In this document: piece by piece, positions 1-12,200 of the stretch
Position numbering within the stretch: the first letter of the stretch is position 1
How the letters are laid out: every line of letters begins with the position of its first letter
NCBI GenBank assembly: GCA_951804985.1
Contig: OX638131.1
Coordinates: forward strand, 1,612,001-1,676,000
Reading direction: 5' to 3'
DNA: 64,000 nucleotides
DNA from: Dryomyza anilis
Taxonomy: Eukaryota; Arthropoda; Insecta; Diptera; Dryomyzidae
Notes under the pieces: model-generated
The model's input: the letters and a program-made list of their open reading frames with translations, nothing else
The model's database searches: none
What the model was told of the DNA's origin: nothing
Program-made: the position numbers and the translations under genes

Positions 1-130
1 CGTACATTAAAATTCTTTGACAAGATATGATATTTAAAAATTTATCAAATTGATATCGCAATATTTTTCGCAGCAATCTCGAACTTCGATCATTATTTCC
101 GCTTTTTACATCTCCATCTGTAGATTGGTT
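1..130 (+). repeat. Truncated copy of the CAGTCTGCCA / GATATCG repeat family
   Basis: The first 130 bases match the middle of the repeat at 60,725-60,830: a 'cgtacatt..aattctttgacaag' start, then 'tttatcaaa', 'gatatcg', 'aatatttttcgcag' and 'atctcgaactt' in the same order. It runs off the left window edge, so its 5' end is not visible. No coding potential is seen. Confidence 0.7.
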
Positions 131-853
131 CCATTGTATAATTTTAGCAAACCATTCGATATGTTTATTGGGTTATGTGTGTGAAATTGTCTGGTTTATA
201 TGTTTTTCTGCGCCTCACGCATAGTAAAAAATATCTGTTAGTTCTGCAACATGTCACCAACATAAAATAAAACGTTGTCCAAACACACGCCAGTTCAATT
301 TAATAGTAACAACCACACCCAATACATGGAACACACATCTTCCAGTACCAATGGACAATATTTTAACCGCTACTGATTTGCATATTCCGAATAATAGTTG
401 TTTATGAAATATTCAACAATTCTGCACTTAACGGACTTCTTAAAATTAACGTTTTTTAGTATCGCATAGTATTTTTTAAATTATAGGATTTCTCGATATA
501 TATTTGATTATATACGTATTAACCAATATACTAAATACCTATGACTCTTGCCATATTACCCGTTGTTTTATTTGGTAAACTCTATACAAATATTTTGTGT
601 TTCTTGGTACTTCGGATTTCCATGCATATATTAGAAAATGTTATTTTTGTTACACTAAATTGAACACATGAATATTGTCTAATCATGTGTAAGGCTTCAC
701 ACCCTGGAGCCATAAAGTACAAACTTATAAATCAAATGCTAAATGGGTTGAATTTCGAATTGCCTAGTTTAAATAACTGAATTCGTGAGTCCAGAACTTA
801 ATATTCAATATTTTTGAACTAGACGAACAGCCATTTTATTTGACAATCTCAAC
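131..853. other. AT-rich intergenic, no gene seen
   Basis: Low-complexity AT-rich sequence with stops in all frames and no repeat I could pair with another copy in the window. Confidence 0.5.
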
Positions 854-1085
854 ATTCAGAAAAAATACTATAAAATCAATAGTTTTTTTGCTATTACAAT
901 TAGTCAATAGTATAAAATATTATTTTAATAGGTAAATCCCATTAAATACTACAAAATACTATTAAATACTAGTAAATTGTTTTTATATTTATATGAAAAT
1001 ATTTATTTTTTGTATACTATTAAATTAATCACTGTCCTATATTTGTATGATATTGGACAGTGATATTTTTTAGAGTGAAAACATT
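854..1085 (+). mobile_element. MITE-like repeat, 'CTATTAA' family, copy 1
   Basis: A block of about 230 bp starts near a CAGAAAAAA end and finishes with TTTTTTAGAGTG. Internally it carries 'taatagt', 'agtcaata', 'attaaatact', 'tttatatgaaaatatttatttttt' split over short phrases, then 'tactattaaatt'. The same ordered set recurs at 1,329-1,532, 21,640-21,830, 49,449-50,761 (minus, interrupted) and 59,110-59,265 (minus). The recurrence with AGAAAAAAAT/ATTTTTTTCT ends suggests a small non-autonomous inverted-repeat element. No open frame is present. Confidence 0.6.
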
Positions 1086-1328
1086 TTTAGAAATTCTACA
1101 AATTTTGACAATACGTTTCATACAAATATCCTTTTACGTGTGTGTTTTCTGAAAATATGCACGATATACTTAGTCCAGGAAATGGGAGACATTTTGTCTC
1201 GGTTAAAGCATACAGTTCAAATTTATAAAGGATTTGAGCAAAATTATAAATCCGGAAAAACATAAAAAATTATCTGTTGATTTCTTTGGTCCCAGTACGC
1301 AGACTTTGATCACTCTAGGACGCTCCGA

Positions 1329-1532
1329 CCAGAAAAAAATAAATTATAGTTTTTTACTATTAAAAGTAGTCAATAGGATAAATTATTATTTTAATCGCAA
1401 TATACCATTAAATACTAGAAAATACCATGACATTGTCATTGAGTTTATATGAAAAGATTTATTTTTTGTATACTATTAAATTTATTCTATTGACCAATTT
1501 TAATGGGATTTGAGTGAATTTTTTTCTGGGTG
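1329..1532 (+). mobile_element. MITE-like repeat, 'CTATTAA' family, copy 2 (best ends)
   Basis: This is the cleanest copy. It opens CCAGAAAAAAAT and closes ATTTTTTTCTGGG, an inverted pair of about 12 bp, with the family core between. The short open frame that overlaps it (1,234-1,452) is just this repeat and has no protein-like composition. I could not find a target duplication. Confidence 0.6.
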
Positions 1533-2088
1533 TAATATTTTTGAAATCCGGAAAAATACAAAAAATTATCCGTTGATTTCTTTGGTTACAGTAGGTAGAT
1601 TTAAAAGATTTATGGACAATTTACTCAGTTGATAAGTATTTTCGAATGTTCAAATTATTGTATTCTATTAGCTATATGTAAAAAAAAGTATAGGAGTTTT
1701 TAGAAAAATCGAACCTACACTTCGAAAAAAACCTGGTATTTTAAGAGCAAAACAAATTATTTCTACTAATAAAATAGGTCAATACCATTAATACTATCAC
1801 ATTCAATTCAAATAATTAAAAAATAGTTCATTTTTATTTCTCAATATTTTTCTGATCATAAATTAAAACTAATATAATATTAGATACTTTAATGCATATT
1901 ATGCATATTTTATTAAATTATAAAAATACATGAGAATTAATACATGAGAATCTTTTTTTTCTGTGTACTCAAAATAATAATATTGATATATTTAAATTAA
2001 TGGTACTGAAATTACTTTGAAAACTTTCGAATAATTATGAAAACACTATTAATACATGAACCATAAAATCAATGGTCGTACTATTAAA
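1533..2088. repeat. Degenerate AT-rich repeat sequence
   Basis: This stretch contains further diverged phrases of the CTATTAA family ('aaaatcaatggt', 'tactattaaatac') up to the SINE insertion. No gene is seen. Confidence 0.4.
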
Positions 2089-2096
2089 TACTTTAT

Positions 2097-2404
2097 ATAT
2101 ATAGTTTGGCACTAAAGTCCTATAAGAACTTAGGCCGAGGTCTCACCATTTTGAGCTGTGGTTCTTATATTTGTACTCAAAGTAGTGGGACCTACAGTTT
2201 ATTGCCGAATCCGAACGGGGGGTGAGAGCTTTTCATAGGCAATGTTTTACTCTCGTAGGTTTGCCATTTACTGCCGAGAGGTAGCGCGGTATAGAAAAAT
2301 GTTTCTATGAAAAGATGTTGTTAGCCCCAGTCCAGGCTTGAACCGGGGACCTTTCGGCTCGCAGTCCAACGGACTAACCACTGAGCTACCGCGGCTACAT
2401 TAAG
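2097..2404 (-). mobile_element. tRNA-derived SINE, copy A (minus strand)
   Basis: Read on the minus strand, it starts GTAGCCGCGGTAGCTCAG at about 2,398. There is an A box (TAGCTCAGTGGTTAG), a B box (GGTTCAAGCC), then a tail of about 220 bp shared with copies at 8,494, 46,749 and 57,167. Its 3' end runs into TAGTGCCAAACTA and a TA-rich tail. The octamer TACTTTAT occurs at 2,089-2,096 and 2,405-2,412 and probably is the target duplication, which leaves about six extra bases at the head. The anticodon stem does not pair properly, so this is not a tRNA gene. Confidence 0.85.
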
Positions 2405-2412
2405 TACTTTAT

Positions 2413-4790
2413 GGGACGTTTATGTATCTAGAATTTTATCGGTGTTTGTGACCTAGTATATTAGTTTATATTGACAAATGATCACATTTTCGATAATTTT
2501 CTTTATTATTATTTTTTGGGTCTAAAATTCAAGAATGCACTACTCAACTTCAAAATAGTGTGTGTTCCATATCAAAAGTTCAGGAGTATTTTTTTTATTT
2601 TTCGAATTAAGAAATTATGGTATAATTGTATATATCACGTTTTTGTTTTCATTTTAAAATTTTCCCACTGCTTTGCACTTAAAATCCCCCACATTGTACT
2701 GCGTGCAATGTCAAGGCAAACCGCAAGTCGAGTTGGGTCGCAATGGAATCGGAGCCACACTCGACGAAGCTGCTACTGTGCAGGTGTCAAATCACGATGG
2801 GGGTTACGTGTTATTCTAGTCAGTCGCAGTTGGTGTCGTTGGTGGTGCCTGTGGTGCTTTCACACGACATTAAGCTTCACCAGCTTCAATACTGCGACAC
2901 TAAGCCTCAATACCAAGTATCCCGAATAGGATTCCACAGGTGATTCATGCACTTTTCTGCTGACTGGTTGACTGCGCACCTCGTACTTCGCGCATTATTA
3001 TTCAATTTAGTCTCGCAAAGGTCATGGGAAACGCACCATTTGTTGCCATTGCAAAGCAATGATTATGCGTTTCAATATTGATGTCTGTCAGTGCTGCTTA
3101 AATGTTGTATATTGAATAAATGTAAAAGTAAAAAACCAGTGCAAATATGAGGGTGGTCTAATGAAACTATTGGTGTAACTCAGAGGGATGCGCGAGGGAA
3201 TTTTATGCCTCCTTATTAAATTGCAAAAATATAGGTTTTTCCTTATAATAATTGGTATTTTTAGAGGATGTGTTTAAAATTGAAATTAATAACGATTAAC
3301 TTTTTTTTTTTATTTATTCAAGATAAAATTATAACCTCCACTAAAATTTTGGATCAGGATTATTCCATGATTATTTCAATGAAAAAACAAAAAAAAATTA
3401 AATAAACATCAAAATTTGGATGTTGTTTTATATGAAAATCGTATGAAAAATGTTGGTGGTTATTTAATTTTATTTCATGGGGCTAGAAAATTTAATAATA
3501 TTAATGACAAATTATACATAATATGAATACTTCATCAGTTTATTGAATGACTAAAAAAATACGTACAAATTTTTATTTCAAAAAATTTTTTTTTGATACT
3601 ATTTTTTGCAAAATCTTAAGGAAAATTTAAATAATATTTTTGTAAAAAAATATTAAACATTTTTTTTTGAAAAAAAAAATTTTTTGTTAGATTAAAATTA
3701 TTTTAAAACCCCTTTTTTTTTTTAATCAAATAATTTTTTTTGAACAAAATTTCGAAAACATCTTTTCGATTTTTTTTTTATTTTATTTTTTTTTTTGTAA
3801 TTTTCTAATAGCACAATGCAAATCCACCCTTAACCCTTCCTCCGACCCCAGTCACTGCACAGGCGGCAGGCATCAGATTAGAAAGTGTTTTATTATTTTT
3901 TTTTGGCGTCGTACAAACAAAAGACAGGTGGTGTTGCTGTTATTGCTGTTATTGCTGTTCGTGATATTATCACGATTCATGTCATTAATGTGTTGTTGTA
4001 GTGTTTTTAATTTGACATATGTTGTTGATGTTGTAATTGTTGTTGTTGTTGTTGTTGTTGTAGTTAAACAATTGTGTCTCCGTCTCTTTTTTTCTTCTTT
4101 AAATGACTAGAACAAGCAACGTATTTTACACGCACATAAATTATTTCGTAGGTATTTGTTGAAAAAATGTCTGACTTGTTCATTATTCGAAGTTGGATGT
4201 GGACGTTGAACCTGATGCCGTCCGTCAATATCCACGAACCACCACAATACGTCAGAAATACATTAAAAAAAATTACCACAAAAGTGTAAAGTCTGGAAAA
4301 AAAAGCTACAGGTAACATGGGGGAATATGTAACATAATGCTGTATAATTCTGCGTAAATTAAAGTTTTTGAAAAACGCTAAAGCAGCCTTGAAATGAAAA
4401 AGTGCTATAATCATGACGATCATACGTCAAGCGGTACGCAGCAGCATCAACACCCTCCATCTTTAATTGTTTCAATTTCACGGAAATTATGCTGGTTTCA
4501 ACTGGTTCAAAAAGTTTTGAATAAGTTTCTCTACAGTACGTGACCTGCATATTTAGCAATAAAATATTTGTGCCGCACTTTTAATCGAAGCTCCTTGCTT
4601 CCTTCATTAAAATAGAAATCGAAAACTTTGCGGAATATGAAACTTTGCGGAATTTCTCTTAATGAAGTCAAGTTTCGGAAAATACTTTAGAGCGCATTGC
4701 ATTGTCCGCCATGAAGAACAACGCAATTTGTTGAATTATTTGAAAGGGTTACACTCGGGAAAAATCCAACCTTTTACAGGACTTTTATAA
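2413..4790. other. Intergenic; GC-richer patch and long A/T tracts
   Basis: No gene is supported. 2,690-3,000 is noticeably richer in G+C than its surroundings and has no repeat partner in the window, but its open frames look non-protein. 3,300-3,800 is runs of A and T. 3,928-3,955 and 4,030-4,065 are GTT-type trinucleotide repeats. 4,400-4,750 is unremarkable. Confidence 0.5.
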
Positions 4791-6620
4791 AAAAATATAT
4801 TAAAACCACAGTTGATTGAACTTCAAATACTATTCGAGATATCGTTAAATTTATTGTAGTTAAAATTTACTACATATTTATTTTTGAAAAAATGCAGGTC
4901 TGCAGCAATTTGTCAGATTTTAAATACATATGTTTTTATTTTACCTATTTTATACTACATAATATAATTGAATACATTTTCAACAAATTGCAAAAAACTG
5001 TAATGTTTTTGTTTACTGTTTTTTTTTTTAATTATTTGAATTTCATGGACACAGACGACTTCTTTTCACTTTTAAATAAATACAAAGTGTAATGAAATAA
5101 GTAAAATATGTATGTTACTAAATAAATGAAGAATAATAAATGCATATGTAGCAAACATTTTACATTTTTCTTAAAATTAAATAAATACAGAATGTAGTAA
5201 AATAGATTCATAGTAATTCATCAACTTATTTTAGGACATATACAGAAATAACACATAAAGATAAATGTAGTTATTATCTATACAAATGTAGTAAAATGTT
5301 ATATAGAAATGCAGTAAAAGTATGTAGTTAATTTCTACACAAGAAATGTAGTAAAAACAAATAGAATTACTTATAAAAAATTTAGTTCTGCTGCATTTTG
5401 TTTGTTTTTAAATATATTTGTATTTATTTAGCTTTATTTCATACTACATAATGTAATAGAATTGATTTTCTACAAAATCTGTAATGTTTTTGTTTTCTGC
5501 ATGTTTTTTTTGAAGTTCGTGCCAACAAACGACTTTTTTATATTCAAATAAATCAAAATAGAATAAAAATATAATAAAAATATAATAAAAATATAATAAA
5601 AATAAATGCAAGTGTAGTAAAATATGTAATTTACTTGAAACTAAATAAATGCAGAATTATAAGGGCCTATGTAGTAAAAATTTTACATATTTTGATGTTA
5701 AATAAATACAGAATGTAGTAAAAATAAATTCATATATTGAAAATTTCTACTTAAGAACGTACTTTTAAATGAATAAATAAATAATATTAAATAAATATAA
5801 CTCTATTATTGTATTTATTTATTTATTTATTATATACATAAAGGGATTTTTAACAGGGACGCTACAAAAGTAGAGCGATGGAAAGATATACGAATTTGAC
5901 TTTTGGTAGTAAATTTTAATAATTTCAACTCGTTGTTGGCTCGTATATCTTTTCATCATGAAATGGCAAACCTTACTGAGAAGAAATGTCAAAAGAGCGG
6001 TAAGAAATATGGCGTCGTTTACTGTCCCTGTCGCTTACTATTGTAGCGTCCCTGTTGAAAAACGTCCTTATTAAAAAACCCTTTATGTAGTAAACATTTG
6101 TATAAACATTTTTTATTTTGTTTTCAGGACGAATAAATAAATAATAAATAAATACAAAAATGTAGTTAATATCTATACAAATTTAGTAATATTTTATACA
6201 TTAAAGTTTTAAAGTTTACATTTTTTGAAGTTAAATAAAAGCATAATGTAATAAAAATAAATTCAAATATAGCAATTTATCTACTACATACAAAAATGTG
6301 GTTACTATATATAACTCTATTTTTGTATTTATTTATATTTTATTTGTTATATGCAATATTGTAGTATTTTACATTTTTCTATAAGTTAAAGCAATACAGA
6401 ATGTAGTAAATATACAATTTTACATTATTATTTAAGTTAAATTAATACAGAATGTAGTAAAAATAAATTCAAATATAGTTATTTTGAACTTATTTCATGA
6501 CGAATAAATATATAAATACAAAAATCTATATTAATAGTTATTATCTATAAAAATGTAGTAAAATTTTGTATGTAAATGCAATAAAATTATGTTGTTATTT
6601 TCCACAAAATATTCCTAGTA
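4790..6620. repeat. Degenerate tandem repeat, 'TGTAGTAAAA' family
   Basis: The phrase 'aaataaatacagaatgtag' followed by 'taaaa', and shorter versions such as 'aaatgtagtaaaa', recur many times with irregular spacing of roughly 80-110 bp, mixed with TTTA/TAAA runs. It is interrupted by the inverted-repeat element at 5,837-6,087. A (TATAATAAAAA) run sits at about 5,565-5,605. No coding potential. Confidence 0.65.
5837..6087. mobile_element. TA-flanked inverted-repeat element (251 bp)
   Basis: It opens CATAAAGGGATTTTTAACAG and closes with the inverse, ending CCCTTTATG. The inner 16 bp AACAGGGACGCTACAA is matched near the right end by TTGTAGCGTCCCTGT. The right arm carries about 15 extra bases (around 'aacgtcctta'). 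TA dinucleotides sit on both sides (5,835-5,836 and 6,088-6,089), as expected for Tc1/mariner-type insertion. It is too short to code for a transposase, so it is non-autonomous. Confidence 0.75.
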
Positions 6621-8485
6621 TATATTTCGATTTGAAAAATCGAAAAATGCAACAACCACAAACAAATTTAGTTAACTTGAAATTTGAATACCATTTCGAA
6701 AGGAATTAGGAACAAATATGTCAAATACATTTTTACTACATTTTGCAATAGTAATTTATCGCATGCTATGGTGTTTACCGATTAAAAGAATAATTCGTCC
6801 TATTCAAAATTTTTAAAAATTTAAAACTTTTGAAATAATATCAAAAAAACTATTAATTAATTTTCTGTTTTTCTGAGTGTAGCATATATAACATAAAAAC
6901 CACCACTTCATCGATATGATTACTTGTTCATATTTTAGATTCCAGTTCGTTTGCAATTTTGAGCTGATTTGTCTTGTTTGTCTATTTTTCGCTGATTGGC
7001 TCGCATTCCAGCCGCAAAATATCTTTGAAGATCCTTTTTAATGAATTTCAGAGCGCAGTACTAGAAAATGTGTTTTTATTACATTTATTACTTTTTGTTG
7101 TTGGGTTTTGGGCAACCTTTATGCGAGCTTTTGGTTGCCCAGCGTAATGTTTTAACGTTTTTTATGTGTTTTGATTGTTGACTTTTGTGACTATAGCGAA
7201 ATAGAAAAATTTAATTAAAATTCCATGGAATCTCTGGAGGTCGAGGCATTTTTCATTCCATTATTTTTGACATTTTCTTTGGGATTTTTCCGTGGGCGCT
7301 AATTTCGCGACTCTTAAATAATGCGCATTAATAACACTTGTAGAGTTTTAGGCCGCTCATAATCGCAATAAGCACAATAAGTGTTATAATAATTTAAGAT
7401 ATTTTATAATTTTAAATATTGCTAAATAAAAACTTACAATGGATTAACATTCAATCGGTTTATTCCGTGGGGTTTGCACTAAAAAAATTATTTACCACTT
7501 TAGAACTAAAAAGTGTTAAATGTGCGTCTTTCATTTAATATGTTTATATTTTCACTTTAATGTAAAACCGAATTGTTTATGGTTGTTTTATTAAATATCG
7601 AAAATATTTATAATAATTAATAATTGGTTTTTTGTTTTGTTTGTTTAAAATTCACGCGCTTCCGAGCGTCTGCACCGTTTATGGCCGATTAGCGTTCAGC
7701 CACTCGTTGCCGTTGTTTTTATATTTTGGCCGCAACCACTCGAAACTTTTTCTTTTTTTTTGATTATTTCTTGTGCACCACGCTATGCGTTCAATAGTGC
7801 GTCTTATCGTTGCCACTGCAACAACAACAATAACAATTCAAAACAGCAACACAACAAAATTTCCGTTCAGCCGTACAAAGAACAAACAAAAAACACGTAC
7901 GAACGCTTTGAAAGCCGCCGAAACATTGCATGCTACTTCGGGCCAGCATCAAGTCGCATTGGCCGGAAAGGTGTTTGTGCAACCGCGCTCGCAACATGAG
8001 GCTGCAACATGCAGGTGCGGATTCAAGGGAGGAACAATATTCGGTTTTTTGTAAATTATTCGACTTTATTTATATTTTGCTCATTTCTTGAGTTCAGTTT
8101 GCGTCTTTTTGTAAAACTTACTTTGTATCTTCCTATTACCAATATTTTGTAAATTATGCGCTATATTTTTCGTTTTTCTTTGGTCATTTTCTTCATTTTT
8201 GTAAATGCGCAAATATTCTGTAATTTTCTTTTTCGCTTTTTTGTTTGGAATATGTTCGCTTTTCATATTTTGCGCCATTTTATAAAAATTATATAGTACC
8301 TTAATATAAACAGTATTCTATAAATTATTCGCCTTTTTAATTTTTTGATTTTTTTTTAAGTTTGCGCCTTTCAAATTTTTCGCTTTTTATATATTAGACC
8401 TTCATTGGTTCATTTTGCGAATTTTTAATTACCAATATTCCTTAAATATGCTTTGAAATATACGTTTTTTTTAATATTAACATTG
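6621..8485. other. Intergenic; GC-richer patch at 7,640-8,040, T-rich repeats after
   Basis: No gene is supported. 7,640-8,040 is GC-richer, with CAACAA-type runs and several overlapping short open frames on both strands. The overlap on both strands argues for composition rather than coding. 8,055-8,460 is T-rich with a loose repeat around 'ccaatattttgtaaatta', 'tgcgc' and 'ttcgctttt'. Confidence 0.45.
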
Positions 8486-8493
8486 TTGTAAGT

Positions 8494-8806
8494 GGCCGCG
8501 GTAGCTCAGTGGTTAGTGCGTTGGACTGTGAGCCGAAAGGTCCCCGGTTCAATTCTGGACTGGGGCTAACAACATCTTTTCATAGAAACATTTTTCTATG
8601 CCGCGCTACCTCTCGGTAGTAAATGGCAAACCTACGAGAGTAAAACCATTGCCTATGAAAAGCTCTCACCCGCCGTTCGGATTCGGCAATAAACTGTAGG
8701 TCCCACCACTTTGAGTACAAATATAACACGAACAGCTCAAAATGGTGAGAGAGCTCGGCCTAAGTTCTTATAAGACTGTAGTGCCAAACTATTATTATTA
8801 TTATTA
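8494..8806 (+). mobile_element. tRNA-derived SINE, copy B
   Basis: Full-length plus-strand copy. The head GGCCGCGGTAGCTCAGTGG holds the A box and GGTTCAATTCT the B box. The body runs from 'taacaacatcttttcatag' to 'tagtgccaaact', followed by an (ATT)n tail. An 8-bp target duplication TTGTAAGT flanks it at 8,486-8,493 and 8,807-8,814. These are the hallmarks of retrotransposition by a partner LINE. Confidence 0.9.
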
Positions 8807-9189
8807 TTGTAAGTTGAAAAGATATCGAAAATGTTATTTTTTTTCGGTAAATACATTTTATTAGTTCATAAAATATTGAAAATATTCATAAAAAAAGAAA
8901 TTAAAATAAAATCAGCGTTTTGACATTTTAATCTTTGTGAAAATTGTCAAAAAGTATATTTTAATTTAAAACTCGACCCTAAATCGAAGATTATAGGCGC
9001 ATAATCATATACAATATAAAGTCAACTGATATAAAATTTTTTGACAAATTTTGTATAGATTTAAATTTCAAAAATCTGATTTTAATTTCAAAGTTGACTT
9101 TAAATAGTTCACGATTATGCATCATAGTTTTTAGAAAATTTACGTATTTAATGCATTTACAATTAAAATAAACATCTGATAGATATAAT

Positions 9190-9305
9190 AATAAATCTTA
9201 TGATATTTTTACGATATCGAAACGATACCATTTATAGGCCTAAATTAACGTTTTCGATACTTTAAAATGATACGAGAATTATAATGTTTTCGATAAAAAC
9301 GAACC
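9190..9305. repeat. Dispersed 'ACGATATCGAAACGATA' repeat fragment
   Basis: The order 'tacgatatcgaaacgata', 'ccatttataggc', 'aaatt', 'cgttttcgata', 'tgatacgag' recurs at 36,110-36,290 and, in part, at 48,850-48,900. It is an interspersed repeat with no recognised ends. Confidence 0.6.
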
Positions 9306-9307
9306 TA

Positions 9308-9909
9308 CACTCAAAATAAAAAGTCTGCTATTAATAGCAAACTCTGACTTCTTAATTTTAGCACACTTTAATTTGCATTTACAGCATACTTTGATCTGCA
9401 ATAGCGAACTGTTTGCTGGGAATCTTAGTTCTGCTAGTGATCAAGATCGTGCTAGTGTCACGAGACGTTGCAGCTAAATGTGTCTGTAAATCGTAGACTC
9501 TTATTCGAGAACATGTTTACTTTAAAGAGATATTTCTTCTACGTAATAATAATGTACGCATGCAAGAGTGAAATAAAGGTAAAATAAAAAAAAAGATAAT
9601 TAAAATTAAATATAATATAATAAAAAAAAAATAATATAAAAATAAAAAGTATATCAGAAATAAAAAAAAATATTAAAATACAAAAGAAAAAATATTTTTT
9701 TATTTTATTTTTTATGAATTGAAGTTAACAGCAAACAATTAGTTAAAACAGTTATAATTGTCTGATCTAATAACATAAATAAAGTTTACTGGAACAGCAA
9801 ACTGTCATTTGTTGTTGCAGCAAAATCCGGCACTTTACCCTTTTCAGCAAACATTTTTGCTATATTGGCAACCTTTTTTACTACTGTTACAGACTTATTA
9901 TTTTGAGTG
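9308..9909. mobile_element. TA-flanked inverted-repeat element (602 bp), CACTCAAAATAA family
   Basis: It begins CACTCAAAATAAAAAGTCTG and ends with the inverse, CAGACTTATTATTTTGAGTG (19 of 20 positions pair). It is flanked by TA on both sides. The interior is AT-rich with 'agcaaac/tttgct' phrases near both ends and no long open frame. The same terminal motif CACTCAAAATAA bounds the 2.1-kb nested element at 49,079-51,211. Confidence 0.75.
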
Positions 9910-9911
9910 TA

Positions 9912-12200
9912 AATAGAAAAACATACGGGTATAACGAAAAGATATCGCCTACCAAATGGAACAAATTAAAAATTTCGTATCTTTAGCATTTATGGTTCCC
10001 GAAATATGGTCATTTGAAAAGTGAAAAATCATTAAAAATGCATAAAGGTTGATTAACGTAATTGGGATATCAAATGAGATATGATTATTGATCATCTTTT
10101 ACATGACACATAAATTGATATTTGTTTTCAAAAGGTATTTGAGATATACATATTCCAAATTTAGATCACGTGATAATGGCCTTTAACATTTCGAAACAGA
10201 TTTTATATGTCAAAGTAAATGCCCATTTTAATACCATTCAAACGATATCTCAACTGACCTTTTTTTTAAAGATAAACGCAAAAGAAGTTCACTTTTTATT
10301 ACAGAAGCTATACAAAGTATTGCATAACTAATTTTTCATTTAATTTTTCATTAACAAAAAATTAAAAAAAAAAATTGTTTGGGTGCATTTTAGACACATT
10401 TTAAAAAGGCCATACTGTTGGATCCGCCCCTGGCAACATGTGACGAACGCAGCAGTACTGCGCAACAGCAGTCGAGCAACAAGTTGGCGTTATTTATTCG
10501 AGTTCAAAAACGAAAAATGCTTTGTTAAACAACTTAACTAGTTACAAAGTTTGTTTGGTATGTTTACAACTTACAGCAGGCAACATGTTGCCGAGTGTTG
10601 GTGAAACAAAATTTCATTCATAATTTTAAACTTCAAATCAACCACACATACCGTGTCGTCGTCATCAAAGTTGCATCTCATTTACTGCTGGGTTGGTGTT
10701 ACGTGTTACGTGTTGCTTTTGCTGCCAAGTGGCAGCTGGATTTTCACGCGGTTTTGCATTTTCGAATTCTAGAAACTGCTGTATGTAATATTAACTGTTG
10801 ACTGGTTGTCAACTGAATTAACGAGCAAAGTTTTCATTTATTTTGCATTTGTTTCGTAACTCTATGGGGGTCAACGGCTCAGGGGCGGAATAACGAGTCA
10901 AACGAGTTTCGCTCGGTGGATTTTTCGTAATATAGATAAGTTCTTAAAACGTAATATATCAGAATTTGTGATATAAACGAAAATTACTAATGAGAAATTC
11001 TAAACAAAAGTTATTAAAAAAAACTTATTCAAGCTCATATCGTACAGGATTATTCAATCTTTTTATGCCTTTCACTTACTAACTGCTTGACCAATTACTT
11101 CCGTTTTCAATACGGAAGAAATTAGATGAACAAGTAATCTAACTTCTGATTTTCATTATTCTGTCTCTTCTTGTTTTCTTGTAATCATGATTTTTAACAC
11201 ACAGACGGACTTACAGGACAACAATAAGCTGAATTCAAATTTGTATTAGAAATTTAATTTTTTACTACAAGTACAGTGTTTTACTAAAAATTATTTTTAT
11301 TTTCTTAAAACCTAAATTTTGAATAAAAATATTTTTTGATTTTTTTTTTTTTTTTTATAAAAATTCAAATTTATTTATTTATTTATTTATTAATAAAAAT
11401 TCAAAATTATAATACAAATTCATATTTTTAACGGGAAATCGAATTTTTATACAAGATTTAAATTTTTTTGTACCCATTAAATACAAAAAGCTCATTGAGA
11501 TTCATCATCCCATTCCGCCCCTGTAAATAGCATTACATTGAAAATATACTAAATGCAATTGCAAATGTTCGGACTAAGTTTTGCATTATAATCAGCAGTT
11601 GAAGCAAAGTTTAAAATAACAGATTCATTGCTTGCATCAACCTTTAACCAGCGCAATTAACGAAAAACTTCCACTGTCTGCTAGATAAGTATTTGGCCTG
11701 TTTTCGTCTACGAAAGACCTACAATGTATTTGGTCAGTATTTTCAAAAATATTTAAACAATTATTACATAGTGCAAATGATGTCGATCTCGGAGAGCACT
11801 TCATGCCACTCTTATCGTGGTTTGCAATGATTTCTCCACTCGAGATTAATTATACAAATAAAAAGATCATAAAACAAAAACAGACATTCATTTGTCATGT
11901 TATGTCAGCAATTGAATGAATCCGAGTTCGAGAATTCGAATTACGAATTACGAATGGTATTTAGTCACTACACAGCTGCGATGAACATTATTTTATGGGC
12001 AGTTTAAGTGATATCATAGAAAGATATATAAAGATATTCAATTTATTGTTAGAACAGGGTATTGATAAAAAATTAATAACAATTTATATTTTGTATTCAA
12101 AATAGTATTTTTTCTAAAAAATTCATTCAGACAATCATAATCTTCAATTCATTAATTATTATCACAGAAATTAAAATTTGTTTTAAAAATAAAATTTAAA
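9912..12200. other. Intergenic, GC-richer patch at 10,430-10,790
   Basis: No gene is supported. 10,430-10,790 is GC-richer and not repeated here; its longest open frame (10,595-10,801, 68 codons) has no recognisable domain. 11,340-11,400 holds poly-T and TTTA runs. The rest is unremarkable AT-rich sequence. Confidence 0.45.

Noticed and set aside
2319..2398. tRNA gene (also 8,494, 46,749, 57,167 and 62,863)
   Set aside because: A and B boxes are present, but the anticodon and acceptor stems do not pair, and the same body of about 220 bp follows in each copy: these are SINE heads.
2471..2943. 152-codon and overlapping frames
   Set aside because: No domain, odd composition, and two frames overlap; no splice or start context.
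7760..8054. Overlapping frames on both strands
   Set aside because: Three competing frames over a CAA-rich stretch; none has a recognisable protein pattern.
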